From Gloeophyllum trabeum ATCC 11539 (taxonomy: Eukaryota; Basidiomycota; Agaricomycetes; Gloeophyllales; Gloeophyllaceae), in assembly GCF_000344685.1 (NCBI RefSeq), contig NW_006920413.1, forward strand, positions 1,181,717 to 1,245,716: a stretch of 64,000 bases of DNA, in the 5' to 3' direction. The position numbers were made by a program, and so were the translations under genes. Under the pieces are notes generated by a model. That model ran no database searches, was not told where the DNA came from, and worked only from the letters and a program-made list of their open reading frames with translations. Numbering within the stretch: the stretch's first letter is position 1; every line of letters starts with the position of its first letter. This document shows positions 11,558 to 22,643 of the stretch, piece by piece.

Positions 11558-14169
11558 ATGTCCTCTACGACGTCGGCGTCGGCGTCTGCGACGTCGTCCG
11601 CGTCTCCTACTCTCTCCGCCGGTTCCAATCTGAAAGTTCGTTCACTGCGCCATGCTGCCTCAACGCGCCATGTCTAACCGGCGGTTCGTCCATAGGTCGT
11701 CGGTATCATTCTAGCCGTAGCAAGTGGTGTTTTAATCGGGTCGAGCTTCGTCTTCAAGAAGAAGGGCTTGTTACGCTCGCAGGCCGGGCAGATAGCAGGA
11801 GAAGGTGTTGCCTACCTCAAGTCGGTATGCACGAAGCACGCATGCTTCGTCGTTCGTTCGCTTACTCTCTCCTGTTGCGCAGCCACTATGGTGGTTAGGC
11901 ATGATCAGTACGTCTTCCACTGGGTTTGAGTGGACATATTTCGTGAACAGTCTCCATGCAGTGATGATTATGGGGGAGTTATGTAACTTCGCCGGTGAGT
12001 GCCTTCTACTGTAGCCAGATTACGCATGCTTATCTCATGGCTAGCATACGCTTTTGTGGAGGCATTGATTGTGGTGCGTCGCAAACATGAGGCGCGTAAA
12101 GTGGCGTCTAGATCTTTCCTCTTAGACCCCTATGGGAGCCCTCTCCGTGGTCATATGCGCTATCCTGTCGTCGATCTTCCTCAAAGAAACCCTCAGCTTC
12201 TTTGGTTGGCTGGGATGCGGTCTCTGTATTGTATGTCGTACTACCAGTCTTCGAGGCCCATGCAACCCTGACAATCCCCCTCTCAGATTGGTTCAGTTGT
12301 TATAGCCCTGAATGGGCCCCAAGAAGCTTCTGTCGGACAAATCACTGAATTTCAGAAGCTTTTTCTTGCGCCGGGATTCCTTGCCTATGCAGGGGTACTC
12401 ATAGCCGCCTCCCTAGTAATCGTATTCTTCGTCGCGCCTAAGTAAGCCCATTCCACATTCTGCTTTGTGCCCTTGGTAGCTTATCTGACGACTTATGCAG
12501 GTATGGGAATAAGCATATGCTTTGCTATATTATGGTCTGTAGCATGATTGGCGGTATTAGTGTCAGCGTCACAACTGGCCTCGGGGCTGCCATCGTCACG
12601 ACGGCTTTTGGTGACAATCAGGCAAGGCCGATCATCTTGATTCTTGGTAGTATCTCGCTGATATCAGGGCGCAAATAGTTCAAGCACTGGTTCATCTATT
12701 TCCTGATGATCTTTGTGGCTGTCACCTTGAGTGAGTTATTATCTTAAACGACTGATGCTGGGAAACTAAGGTGGTCGCAGTTACGGAAGTTTTCTACTTG
12801 AACAAAGCTCTAGCTATATTCAATACAGGTCAGTGCGACATCATTGAGCTCTGGTCACTAACTAATATCTGTTTGTAGCTATGGGTATGTTCTTCATGAT
12901 GCTGGGAGTATGTTGTGTATTGACACCATTTAAGTCACTCCCACGTACTACGTGATCTGTGAGTGATTCCATTAGGTTATGCTTATCGAATATTCATCAG
13001 TTCGCAGTCACCTTCTTCTCTATGGTGACCACTATTGTACGTGCTACTGAATTTGAGGTGTGGTATCAATCTTACCGAGCATGTCTTAGGTCCTTTTCCA
13101 AGGCCTGAAAGCCTCCGCAGCACAAATCCTCACCATCGTCATGGGCTTCCTCACCATATGTGTCGGGATCACAATACTGCAAATGTCCAAGGTCGATCCG
13201 AACGAATTCAAGAAGTTGGATAGGAAGTCTACCATCCTTCTCCAAGCTGCCCGAGCCCACACAGAAGCCGTGGACGAGAAGGACATTGCTGGGATCGAAG
13301 ACCCCGGTATCGACGCCCTGCGGGGTTCATTCGGCGCTTTTGGTAGTATCGTTAGGGCGAAGAGCGCTAGGAGGATGAGCATGAGCACGAATGGTACCGT
13401 GCGCTCACGGCGGCATCGCGATCGCGAATCGGACCTCGACATGGAGCGCAACGGCAGCGTCTACGATCCTGGCTCTGAGTTCCGAGGACACCTGAAGCGT
13501 CATCAGCTGTATGATGCCCCAATGCCGTCACCAAATGCTCAGGAGACCGGCTCATACAGAGAATCGGTCACTAGTAGACCATCGATAGCCAATATGCGGA
13601 CTCCGACGATCAAGTTCGGCAGTCAAGACGTCGTACATCAGTATTTCCCGACCGTCACCGGGGACCACTCCGCTACTCACGAACATCGGGAAGCGCACCA
13701 TTCAGCTACCCTCCCTCCCACTCCTAAACCTCATCAAGCCTCGGATCCCTTCAGGCAACCATCACTGCCCGCCACTCAGGAGGAGGCTGACGGTGCGCTG
13801 CGCTCCGCGCCTCCAGTCATGACTGGTCTGAACACTTCGGACCCGTATCATCGACCTCATGCAGAAGATCCCTTTGCCGGGTCTCCATCAACATCGACCC
13901 TTTCCTCCTTCCCCTCAATAAGTTCAATAACGCAAGCCACCCGAGGATCAAGCATACGGCCTTCATTTATCAGTGACGACGACGATGTACGTAATAGCCG
14001 CCACCACCATCACCATCATCATCACCGACAGTACCCCAGGGGAGATAAAGACGCGGACAAGGAAGAGAGCGAGAGCCTGGTGCACCGGTCGTCGTCCGAG
14101 GACGACGACGTGCCGCCGAACCTCGGCTCTATACGCCTCGTTCCCAGCGGGTCCTTTACGAAGTTCTGA
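11558..14169 (+). CDS. NIPA-type magnesium transporter, multi-span membrane protein
   Basis: Exons 11558-11635, 11696-11824, 11883-11907, 11962-11994, 12045-12073, 12126-12230, 12287-12441, 12501-12621, 12679-12730, 12781-12828, 12879-12884, 12935-12958, 13008-13036 and 13090-14169, giving 637 residues. The membrane core (about residues 27-315) carries the NIPA/DUF803 landmarks GSSFVFKKKGLL, GELCNFAAYAFVEA, SIFLKETLSFFGWLGC, FNTAMVTPTYYV and VLFQGLKASAAQI. NIPA proteins move Mg2+ across plasma and endosomal membranes. The 320-residue tail is hydrophilic, Ser/Pro-rich and presumably cytosolic, with eight consecutive histidines at 583-590. One intron (12622-12678) is GC-AG and one exon is only 6 nt. 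Every junction is supported by alignment-level family motifs. Confidence 0.92.
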
Positions 14170-14584
14170 CAGCTGTTTCTTGGGATGTTTAGAGGCGTGT
14201 ACTTGTACGCTGAGGCTCAGGCTTCGTTGTTTTACTACTTATACTATCTCTCTCTGTATCGGACCTACGGACCAGTAGAACTACGGATGTATCGCGTCTT
14301 TCGATCTTCGCGCATACATGTTGCCTTACTATTTACGACATTCACGAGTCTTACTCTGAGGACAGTATTGCAATTGACTGACTGCAGAGATGTGTGGAGT
14401 AGTCCCGTAGTGGGCCGCGCAGGGCATTAGCCGCCACACTAAGTACTGACTCGTTCACGTGACCGACGCGTTCGTTCGAATTCGACCTCGACAGCGAGTC
14501 GCTCTCACAATAATCACCTATCGCCCCGAAGCCGTCAAGTTTCTAGCACTTCCACTGCCGCCAATAAGTGCGCAACTTGCTACG
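14170..14584. other. Intergenic region between NIPA-type and securin-like genes
   Basis: About 415 bp, with the 3' flank of the transporter gene and the probable promoter of the next gene. I see no additional gene or clear regulatory element. Confidence 0.4.
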
Positions 14585-16116
14585 ATGCTCAGCTCGCGAC
14601 CCGTCTCTATCCACGCCGACGGCCCCGCTCAGTTGGGCGCGAAGACTCCTGGGAGGCCCCTCGCAAAGGGGAGGAACGCGCTCCAAGAGAACGCTGTTCT
14701 TCGCGGAGTGCTCCCAGCTACTGTCAAAGCGCGCAAGGTCGCCACACATCACACACCATTCCACACCAAGTCTACCAGTGAGTCTCCCGTATCGATTCAT
14801 CGGGACAGCATCTTCATATCGATATGTAGAACATCCAGGCAGCAGCAAGACAGGATCGAAATCTATCCTACTGAAGACTACCTCGAAGCCTCTTCTCGAC
14901 AAGACACCGTTTCCCAACAGGACCGCCCGTACGCTGCGCACGCCCGAGCTCGCAGATGAGAAGATCGCGAAGCTCTCGTTCCTGGATGTGGAGACCGACG
15001 TGCCGGGGTCCTCGCAGCAGCAGCAGCATCTACGGCCCAGCTCGTCGAGGAAGAGCCTGAGGCTGCCGCGGAGCGCGACGAGCATTAAGTTCCGCACGCC
15101 GGTGACGACGGGGAATCACTGGGATGTGAGCGACGGGGAGGTGCAGGTGCAGGCGGAGAATGCGGACGCCGAGCAGGAGGCGGTGGAGGTGGAGGACGAT
15201 GATGAGATTGAGTATATGCCGCCCACTGCTATCAGTATGTCGTTCGTATACTCCTACGGTGCCATTAACTGACTGTCGATGGCAAGTCCCGCCGTACGAG
15301 CCCCCGTTCGAGATGCCCGACTATAAGGTGTTAGGGAAGGAGCTATTGCAAACAGCGTTTTCGTATCCGTACGATGATGGACCTCCGCCTGCTCTGGACT
15401 TGAGCGTGTATGACGAGAAGTTCTTTGCGAGTATGGAGGCCGAGTGTGAGCTGGAGCTACCAGAACTCGGTAAGGATTCCGTTTTCATTGGTGTATCGAC
15501 GTGGCTGACGCTGCTTGAATTATAAGACGATGACAACCTTCTTCCTGCGGAGAAACGGCCATCGTCGTCGGCTACAAAATCATCAGATACAAGAACCACA
15601 CGCTCAAGAACAGTAAAAGTGTCCAGCAATACTACTTCCCGGGCATCCCCGGAGACAGCACCGACGAGACGACCAATTACTCGAGCTGCCGCCAAGGGCG
15701 GGACCACTCCTGGAAGTTCTGAAACTCAACCGCGCGCCCTTTCAACGAGGAGTCCGTTGATGCGAGCGACGTCCGTGGCGTCCACTCGGCCCACGACGCG
15801 GTCAGCAGTTAAGGCGACCGCCGTGGCCAGACCAGCGACTTCGACGTCGACGTATAGACCTTCGCTCGCGGATATTCGCAAAGCTGGAGGGCAGACTCGG
15901 ACAGCGGCGAAGGCGACGTCTGGACAAGCCGCCGCGGTTGGCGTGGTGCGCCGGGCGACTTCGACGGCCGGTCGCGCGACTTTAGCTGCGAAGACGTCCT
16001 CCGCGGCTGCCCGGCATACCAAGACCGATTCAGTGGCGGAGGAGCAGGAAGTGGACGGGGTACTGTTATTCGATGAGCAAGGTATTGGAGGGGATGATTT
16101 CTTGTTCGACGTGTGA
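14585..16116 (+). CDS. Securin-like (Cut2/Pds1-type) protein
   Basis: Exons 14585-14777, 14839-15234, 15287-15469 and 15527-16116, giving 453 residues. The N-terminus has GAKTPGRPLAKGRNALQEN, then DKTPFPNRTARTLRTPEL. An acidic block ends in DEIEYMPP, followed by PPYEPPFEMPDY. The C-terminal third is Thr/Ala/Arg-rich and low in complexity. The EIEYMPP block plus basic destruction-box-like N-terminus resembles fungal securins, the separase inhibitors destroyed by the APC/C at anaphase. That is inference: I see no canonical KEN box, and the low-complexity composition weakens family recognition. If not securin, it is an uncharacterised disordered basidiomycete protein. The exon chain itself is secure. 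Confidence 0.55.
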
Positions 16117-16321
16117 TGCCTTGCAATGTCCTGGTTGCACATTCACAGTGCTATCAAGATGTGTTGTATCGCCGTAGTTTTGTCTTAAGAGTACTCTATA
16201 GCTACAGTTTGCGATGTATGTTCGGATAATTCGTGGACAATGACCAGTCGATCACAGCAAGATCGCATCGGGACCCAAGATCTGTCAGATGTGCGAGCCA
16301 GCCGCTCTCTCCCAGACCACG

Positions 16322-17259
16322 ATGTCCTCCGCCCTCCCCGCCTACGACAGCGGCGCCGGTCCCAGATACTACAAGCACCCGCGCACGCCGCTCACCGCCA
16401 ACCGCTCGACGTACAGGCGGCGGCGCATCGTCTGGTCCGCGATTCTGCTCTTCGCCGCGTTCTGCGGGGTCCTGTACATCGCGGGCTGGAGTCCCACGGG
16501 GCTGTCTCTTTCGTCGAGCCTCAAAGACTCGGGCTACGAAGCGCAAGACGCGCCGGTGTACGCGGCCAACGCGTCCGAAAAGACGCTGCGGATCCAGGAG
16601 ATCCACGGCCTGCTGCACTTCCTCACGAGCGAGCGCACCGAGTCGATGTCGCTCGACCGCGCGCACGCGTACGGGGACGCGGAGGGCGCGCCGGTCGACT
16701 GGGGCGCGGAGCAAGATCTGAGTGTCTTTAGTGCGGGCGTGGAGGACGATAACTGGCCGCGGAACGTGCGGGAGCTGACGGACCGCTACCCGGTGGTGGT
16801 GTTCAGCAAGGTGCGTGGGGTGTCCTGCTTCCTCGCTCCTCAGTGTCCTGATTTACCTTGGTCAGACGTATTGCCCGTAAGTGCGAAGCTTGACCTGAGG
16901 GTTTGCTTATGCTCTGACGATGCTCTGCCAGATTCTCGAAGCGCGCGAAGGCGCTCCTCGAGTCGTACCAGCTGACTCCGCCACCCAAAATCATAGAGGT
17001 CGATCTGCGACCGGACGGCGGCATCCTGAAACAGCTCCTCGGGCGACTAACCGGCCGCGCGACGTTCCCGAACGTCCTGCTCACCAGGCGGGTCGAGGAC
17101 ATGTCCATAGGTGAGTAACCCCATCTCGCGCGTTCGGGTTGGGTGCCGACGGACATCTTTGGTTGTTCAGGTGGCTCGGACGACATTCACGCCCTGCACG
17201 AGAACGGGGCGCTCAAGGGCATACTCGGGGAGGCGGGCGTCAAGGTGAACGGGCCCTAG
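16322..17259 (+). CDS. Membrane-anchored glutaredoxin, CPFS active site (Grx6/7-like)
   Basis: Exons 16322-16810, 16866-16876, 16932-17110 and 17171-17259, giving 255 residues. A short basic N-terminus precedes one membrane span (IVWSAILLFAAFCGVLYIAG, about residues 38-57), then a linker and a glutaredoxin domain from about 155. The active site TYCPFSKRAK (catalytic Cys166) is assembled across an 11-nt exon (16866-16876). The later motif FPNVLL and the GGSDDIHAL turn fit the glutathione-binding groove. The layout matches the yeast early-secretory-pathway monothiol glutaredoxins Grx6/Grx7. An in-frame ATG at 16289 would add 11 residues; 16322 gives the more usual start. A second glutaredoxin-fold gene follows 1.4 kb downstream. 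Confidence 0.85.
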
Positions 17260-18675
17260 CCGCGCTGCGAGATAGTTTGGAGTATTGTGTGCTGTATGGA
17301 TATACACGAGCGCGGGATTTCATACAGGTATCCGGGTTTCCGTAATGTAATGGTATAACTGATACAACTGCTGCACGATTGTGATATTAGCAAAACGAGT
17401 CTGATAACCTGCTTGCTTCATCCCGTGGAGCATTGTTCCGTGCGGTAATGTAAGGGGATGGCAGAATGACGTGCATGAGTACGCGGTGCCCGGCGAGACA
17501 GTCTGCCAGGTCAAACATTGGGAGGGTTTCGAAAGATACTCGGGGACACGATGCTCTCGCCCTCTGAAGGGCAGGAGAAGCACCTGCAGCTCGACCAAAG
17601 GAGGCATCGCGCCCAATATGTCTGGACTGTCGACTGACGAGGTGTCGTATTAGTATCCTAAACAGACTTCAAATTGCTCTCGACGACCCTCGGGCAGTGA
17701 ACCTGGGCCTGAATGATCGTCTGGATGGATCCTGTTCTCTGGAAGACCCAGTAGGGGATAAAACAGCATTTGTGTACTTGCAGGAATAGCTCGAATCACG
17801 GAGACACGGGCACCCTCGCTCAGACTCGGATGCACTGCAAGGGAAAGGGCGATGGGAGGCCAATCTGTCATACTTGGTCGGGATCCGGAGTAAGCCCATA
17901 TAGATCATCTTCAAGGATTTATCTTCGCGGGCTCGGGAGGTGGACCATGATACCCATGTCGCTGTCGAGGGGAACTGCGCTGGGATACAACAGGGCCCTG
18001 ATCATGTATATGCCAGATGTGCGGGCAGAGTACGCCTGGCGATGGTTCGCTCTATAGCGACTGCCAGGGCGTAGATCATGCAGTGGGGACAGGATGCCCA
18101 GGCTGCAGCGAGTTATAGGTCAAAGCTGCTTGGATACGTCCCCTGTTATGCCAAAGTGGAATGTTACTACGATGATCCAATGCGTCTATTAAGTTGTGAT
18201 CTGCTGGCATCGATGTAACGTCGTCCTTTACGGCCACAAAAACAAGAGTGAAGATCAACGCATTGTGGATCCGTCTGAGGTGAATAACATCTTTCGGACA
18301 AAAGTAGACAACGCCACAAAAGCGATGGTTTCGAGGTGGATTCTGAACAAGGCGCGGGATGACATCCGGTTGACCGTGTACGGCAGTGGTGGCTAACAAG
18401 GGTTGGATAGTACAGTCCAGTCAAAAGGTTGATGTAGAGTACAGACGCTGTCAGAACGTTTGGGGTGCAATGCCTGCTGTTGCAGATGAAGAAATGCAAG
18501 GAGGGCACACGGCGTCGGCGCCGAACGAGGAGCGGATGCCGGGCCTGGGCCCTGTGGCTGGCGATGGAAAGTATTCGCCGTTGTTCTTTCATTGCTTGCC
18601 ACACGCCTAACACTCCACTCTTTTGTTTGCAGGCCACCTGCCGCTCGTTTGTTCCATTAACTGGCCAGCCACAGA
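17260..18675. other. Intergenic region between the two glutaredoxin-fold genes
   Basis: About 1.4 kb with no open frame that reads like a protein and no RNA gene that I could recognise. It must hold the promoter of the downstream gene. Confidence 0.4.
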
Positions 18676-20232
18676 ATGGCCCACCGCCGCACGGACTCGT
18701 CCCGCAAAATGCACATCCTCATGGGCCCCAAAACACCCGTCCTCTCCGACGCCGGCCACATCGTCGGCCCCCCCGCCCTCCCGACACCCCCGCTCTCCCC
18801 CGGCTTCGCACCCGCCATGCTCGCCCCCGAGCACCGCGACAGGCCCGCGGCCCTCCTCCCCTACGCCACCCCGTCCCACTCCTCGTCCTCCTCATCGATC
18901 AGCATCCAGCTCTCCGTCTCCTCCTCCTCCTCCTCACCGTCCGCCGCAGCGAACCCGCTCCGCCTCCTCGACGCCCTCGCGCCCTACACCCGCAAGCGGC
19001 CCAAGCACTGGCACCGCACCACGCTCGTCGCCCTCGCCCTCCTCGTCCTCCTCTCCTTCTACGTCTTCCTCGTCGCCCAGCCCAACCTCGGCGTCCGGCT
19101 ACGGCCCTCCGCGCCCCCCGTCGCCGCCACCCTGCCCCTCTCGCCGCCCAGCCGCAGACCCAAGTACGGCGCGGTTCACCACAGGCCAACAAGGCCCCAG
19201 CTTACGCTGGACCCCGCGCAGGAGCTCGCCGCGGTGACGTCCTTCATCGTCGCCCTCCCGCAGAACGTGATCCCGCCCAGCGTCGATCCCAGTAAACCCA
19301 TCGACCCGGAGCTGGTGCTCGATTTCGACACGCGGGGCGAGGGCGCGCGCGCAGAGCTCGACGAGGTCATCAGAGACGTGTGGACGCGTTTCCCCGTCAT
19401 TCTGTTCTCCAAGGTGAGCGTTGCTTCGTTTTGGCTGGGGTTGTCCTACCTCGAATTTGTATGGCGTCTTCTCCAAAGGATGAGCAGGCGATCAGCGCCA
19501 TTCAGCCGAGTCCAGACGGGAGTGCATAGCAGGAGGCGATAACACTTGAATGGGGCAGAGGCAGGCACTTGGAACCCGCTCCTTTTCTATATACCCCCTT
19601 CTCGCGCCTTTCTCGCTTGCGCAGCGAACACCAGGCACATCGCTCAGGCCCACTCCCTCCACTGGCGCATGTCGATCCTTACTCGGTTCGGCGCAGTCCC
19701 TTTTCATCCCCACCCTCCATCTCCATCTCTTTCTCGTTTTGCCGTCCCCACTTCCAAATGTGTTCCTCGTGATTCGTGATTTCAAATACCCTCCAGCGCC
19801 AATGGATTGATCAGAATGACTTACCGATTTTGTTCCTTGTTGCAGTACCACTCCGCCGCGTCGCGCGAGGTGAAGGCGATCCTGGACGGGATGAACCTCA
19901 AGCCCGCGCCGGCGATTATCGATGTCGACCAGAGACGTACGTTCCCTCTCCTCCCCGTTACCCCTTCTCACATCCAATCTCTACCCTTCACAGCCGACGC
20001 AGACACCCTCGCCCCGCTGCTCTACCGCCTCACCACGCCCTACCTGGACACCCTCGCGCCCTTCCCCGACGCGCCCGAGGCCCCGGCGCTGCCCGTCCTG
20101 CTGCTCTCGGGCCACCCGCTGTCGCTCACGCAGATCCGCGAGCTGAACGCGCGCGGCGAGTTGCGGGCGATGGTCGGGCGGAGCGGGGCGGTCGTCGGGG
20201 GCGGGAAGCGGAAGAAGGGCGGGCGGAGATGA
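18676..20232 (+). CDS. Membrane-anchored glutaredoxin-like protein lacking the active-site cysteine
   Basis: Exons 18676-19413, 19846-19936 and 19994-20232, giving 355 residues. The N-terminus is Ser/Pro/Ala-rich, with one membrane span around residues 118-134 (LVALALLVLLSFYVFLV). The C-terminal third follows the neighbouring glutaredoxin: RFPVILFSK, then YHSAASREVKAIL where the neighbour has TYCPFSKRAKALL, then PAPAIIDVD, LPVLLLSG and a basic end. In this alignment His248 takes the place of the catalytic Cys. The first intron is 432 bp, far longer than others here, so a hidden micro-exon cannot be excluded, although the frame closes without one. Probably a non-catalytic glutaredoxin-fold protein of the secretory pathway. 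Confidence 0.75.
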
Positions 20233-20554
20233 GCCGTGATCGTGGCTTGCCCGTGGAGAGAAGGGGAGAGCGAGAGACCCCTTTTAATGGGGTGGGAGAG
20301 GAGCGGCAGCTGGATTCCTGCCGCCTCGGACTACGCGGAAGGGATGGTATTACTACGACATACATACGGCTTGGTGAAATAATTGGTTGGGCGGGCCTGT
20401 ACATGCATATATCGACGGGGTGTATCTTACTTATGATGCTGTCAAGTATGAGTACGTACGTGTTTATGATAGAGAGACCTCGATGGACTTTATTTATATA
20501 GTCAGGGGGCACATCATTTTTGGTCAGAACAAGTGTAAATTAATAGGTATCCAT
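20233..20554. other. Spacer between the glutaredoxin-like gene and tRNA-Val
   Basis: About 320 bp of AT-richer sequence, presumably the 3' UTR and downstream flank of the preceding gene and the upstream flank of the tRNA gene. Nothing else is evident. Confidence 0.4.
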
Positions 20555-20638
20555 GGACCGATGGTGTAGTTGGTTATCACGCCTGTCTAACACTTGTGTG
20601 TGCACAGGCGGTCCTCAGTTCGAGTCTGGGTCGGTTCA
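20555..20638 (+). tRNA. tRNA-Val (AAC anticodon) with a 10-nt intron
   Basis: The acceptor stem GGACCGA pairs with TCGGTTC (one G-U), with discriminator A at 20638. The anticodon stem CCTGT/ACAGG encloses CT-AAC-A, giving anticodon AAC at 20589-20591. A 10-nt intron (20593-20602) sits at the canonical position one base 3' of the anticodon. The T arm CTCAG-TTCGAGT-CTGGG and a 5-nt variable loop complete the cloverleaf. Mature length is 74 nt. A short T run near 20660 could serve as the Pol III terminator. CCA is not encoded, as expected for a eukaryote. Confidence 0.92.
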
Positions 20639-20724
20639 CTCGTAGAATTATTGTTGGCCTTTTTGTTTAAAAAAAGTTCAAAGACCCTATGGCCGGAAGA
20701 CACAACCTGCACGGCAAGCAGTAC

Positions 20725-21939
20725 TCATAAACTGACTTCATTCAGGCTGCACTCATAGACATGCGATCCGCGCTCTGTGGATACCTGGCAAGACGACCGC
20801 ACTCTCCCCGACCTCTGCAGGAGGCGCGCGAAGCAGTCCTCCGACCAGCGGTTCGCCCAGCTGCTGCAGGACACCTCCAGCCGTAGTCTGCGCAAACTGG
20901 GCAGCGCGAGCTTGTCGAACACGAGGTCCCACCGGTCGTACGCTACGATCTCGAGCGTATGCAGGTCCGGGACGACGACGGGCTCTACCAGCGCTGCGTC
21001 CTCCTTGGAAGGCGGGCACGCCTCGGGCACGGACATGAGGCGGAGTATCCGCAGCCTCGGGCAGCGCGCGAGCACCGCGGGCGCATGCGCGCCCGAGAAC
21101 TGCGCGGGGCGGTTCACGCGGCCGACGAACACGTCCAGCTCGGTGAGCCGCGCGAGCGGGAAGCGCGCGACGATCGTGGCGGTGTCGAGGTACGCGTTGA
21201 ACAGCGTGAGCGCGCGCAGGGCGGGCGCGTGCTGGAAGGAGAGGCCGCGCGGGAGGGACTCGTGCGAGGCCGGCGGGGGGTAGGGCGTGTGCAGCCAGGT
21301 GTTGCGCAGGACGAGGCGCGCGAGGCGGGGGAGGTCCACGCCGCCCATTAGCGCCTCCAGGAGGGAATCGGTGAGCTGCACGTCGAGGGCGCGCCAGCGC
21401 GCTGAGGAGCTGCGCAGGGTTTGGATGACGGCGAGGGGCTCGCCGGAGGCCTGCAGCTGGAGCGGCTCGCACACTACCTCCACATCCAAGCCGAGCGGGT
21501 GCGAGCGCTGCAGGAGCAGCTCGAGCGCGCGCGCCTGCGCGGCGGTGGACAGCTCCGAGGCGACGACGCGCACGGATGTCCAAAGGGACGGCGTGGCGAG
21601 CGCGAGCGCGCGCCACGCGCTGCAGATCTGGCCGACCACGAACGGGTTGACGAAGTGCGGGTGCTGAGCTGGGTAGAGCGTGCGCGTGTTGCAGTGCCGC
21701 ATGATGGTGAGGACGAGCTCGGGGAGGAGGCGCCGCCAGGGGGAGACGACGCATTTGTGTGCCTGGATCTCGGCTTCGAGCGCGGCGCGGTTGCGTTGGA
21801 GGTGGGCTATCTGGGCGTCGAGCGCGGCTAGGGACTCCCTGGTAGAGGCGATGATGTCGTGGGCGTGTGCTGCCTCTGCGTCGGAGGGGACGCGGTTGGA
21901 GGTGACCAGGTCCTCAAGAGCGTACGAGTCGGTAGTCAT
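20725..21939 (-). CDS. F-box domain protein
   Basis: A single exon of 404 residues read from ATG at 21939. A short acidic N-terminus leads into a coiled coil (about residues 25-62, with IAHLQRNRAALEAEI). An F-box follows: SPWRRLLPELVLTIMRHC, then WRALALATPSLWTSV, at about 66-120. The rest is Leu-rich, with irregular leucine-rich-repeat-like strands such as LPRLARLVLRNTWL and CPRLRILRLMSVPE. This coiled-coil/F-box/LRR-like layout is a very large expanded family in Agaricomycetes, thought to supply substrate adaptors for SCF ubiquitin ligases. The target is unknown. GC content is high, especially at third codon positions. Confidence 0.82.
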   Translation of the reverse strand: MTTDSYALEDLVTSNRVPSDAEAAHAHDIIASTRESLAALDAQIAHLQRNRAALEAEIQAHKCVVSPWRRLLPELVLTIMRHCNTRTLYPAQHPHFVNPFVVGQICSAWRALALATPSLWTSVRVVASELSTAAQARALELLLQRSHPLGLDVEVVCEPLQLQASGEPLAVIQTLRSSSARWRALDVQLTDSLLEALMGGVDLPRLARLVLRNTWLHTPYPPPASHESLPRGLSFQHAPALRALTLFNAYLDTATIVARFPLARLTELDVFVGRVNRPAQFSGAHAPAVLARCPRLRILRLMSVPEACPPSKEDAALVEPVVVPDLHTLEIVAYDRWDLVFDKLALPSLRRLRLEVSCSSWANRWSEDCFARLLQRSGRVRSSCQVSTERGSHVYECSLNEVSL

Positions 21940-22643
21940 TGCGCTGTAAGACGCTTCAGCTCATTCCACTCGTTTACTAGTGCATTGAATGCATTCACCT
22001 TGCTTCCGTGTCCGTTGCGCATACAGCAAGTTGGACAAGATGGTACACCTGCTCTCATGGCGCTGCTTATAATAGCATGAGCGAGCTGCGGTCCCGTGCT
22101 ACATCCTTGGACTCCGTCTTTGGGAAACATACAGTCAGCTCTTACCATTAGCAAATACACCTTGATCAACGTCGTCCGTCATATGATCCCGGAATGGCTG
22201 CGTGTGAGCAGGTTAGGACTAGGGCGTTCATTCGGGCGGGAGCCAATCAGGAGGCTTGGAATTACCACCGGGAAGGATCAAGCCTGCCAGTGTCGGTCGG
22301 TCGAGCCTGCGCGGCGTAGAATCGACAGTGCATGTTTTGAGTACGTTGGGAGCAACCTGATGCGTCTGGCGCCCCTTCGGGTGACTTCCTCCCGACAGAT
22401 CTCGGAAACGAAACTCTTGTCTCCCCATGTGGCACAACATCTTATCGTACAAGACTACAAGTACCGACCATTCGATCGCGGTCAAAATATTAGTAGCGAA
22501 CCGGGGAGCGATGCTGAACTACATACAGCGAACCTAGTGGATAACAAAACGCAGTCAATAAATACCCATAATACAAGCTGTCGGAAATATAAATCCAGGT
22601 CGTTCTAACAGGTACAACTCACAACTCACACCCAACCTCCCCG
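21940..22643. other. Intergenic region between F-box gene and palC
   Basis: About 700 bp: the promoter of the minus-strand F-box gene on the left and the 3' flank of palC on the right. I see no further gene. Confidence 0.4.

Noticed and set aside
12622..12678. A GT donor at 12647 as the real splice site in the NIPA-type gene
   Set aside because: It would leave a 32-bp intron and insert extra residues in a conserved helix. The GC-AG intron gives normal length and an exact family match.
18465..19295. 276-codon Pro/Arg-rich frame overlapping the second glutaredoxin-like gene
   Set aside because: It is an out-of-frame reading of the GC-rich first exon; composition is extreme and nothing resembles a domain.
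20753..21754. 333-codon minus-strand frame overlapping the F-box gene
   Set aside because: It is the +1 shadow of the F-box frame, Ala/Arg/Pro-rich without recognisable motifs.
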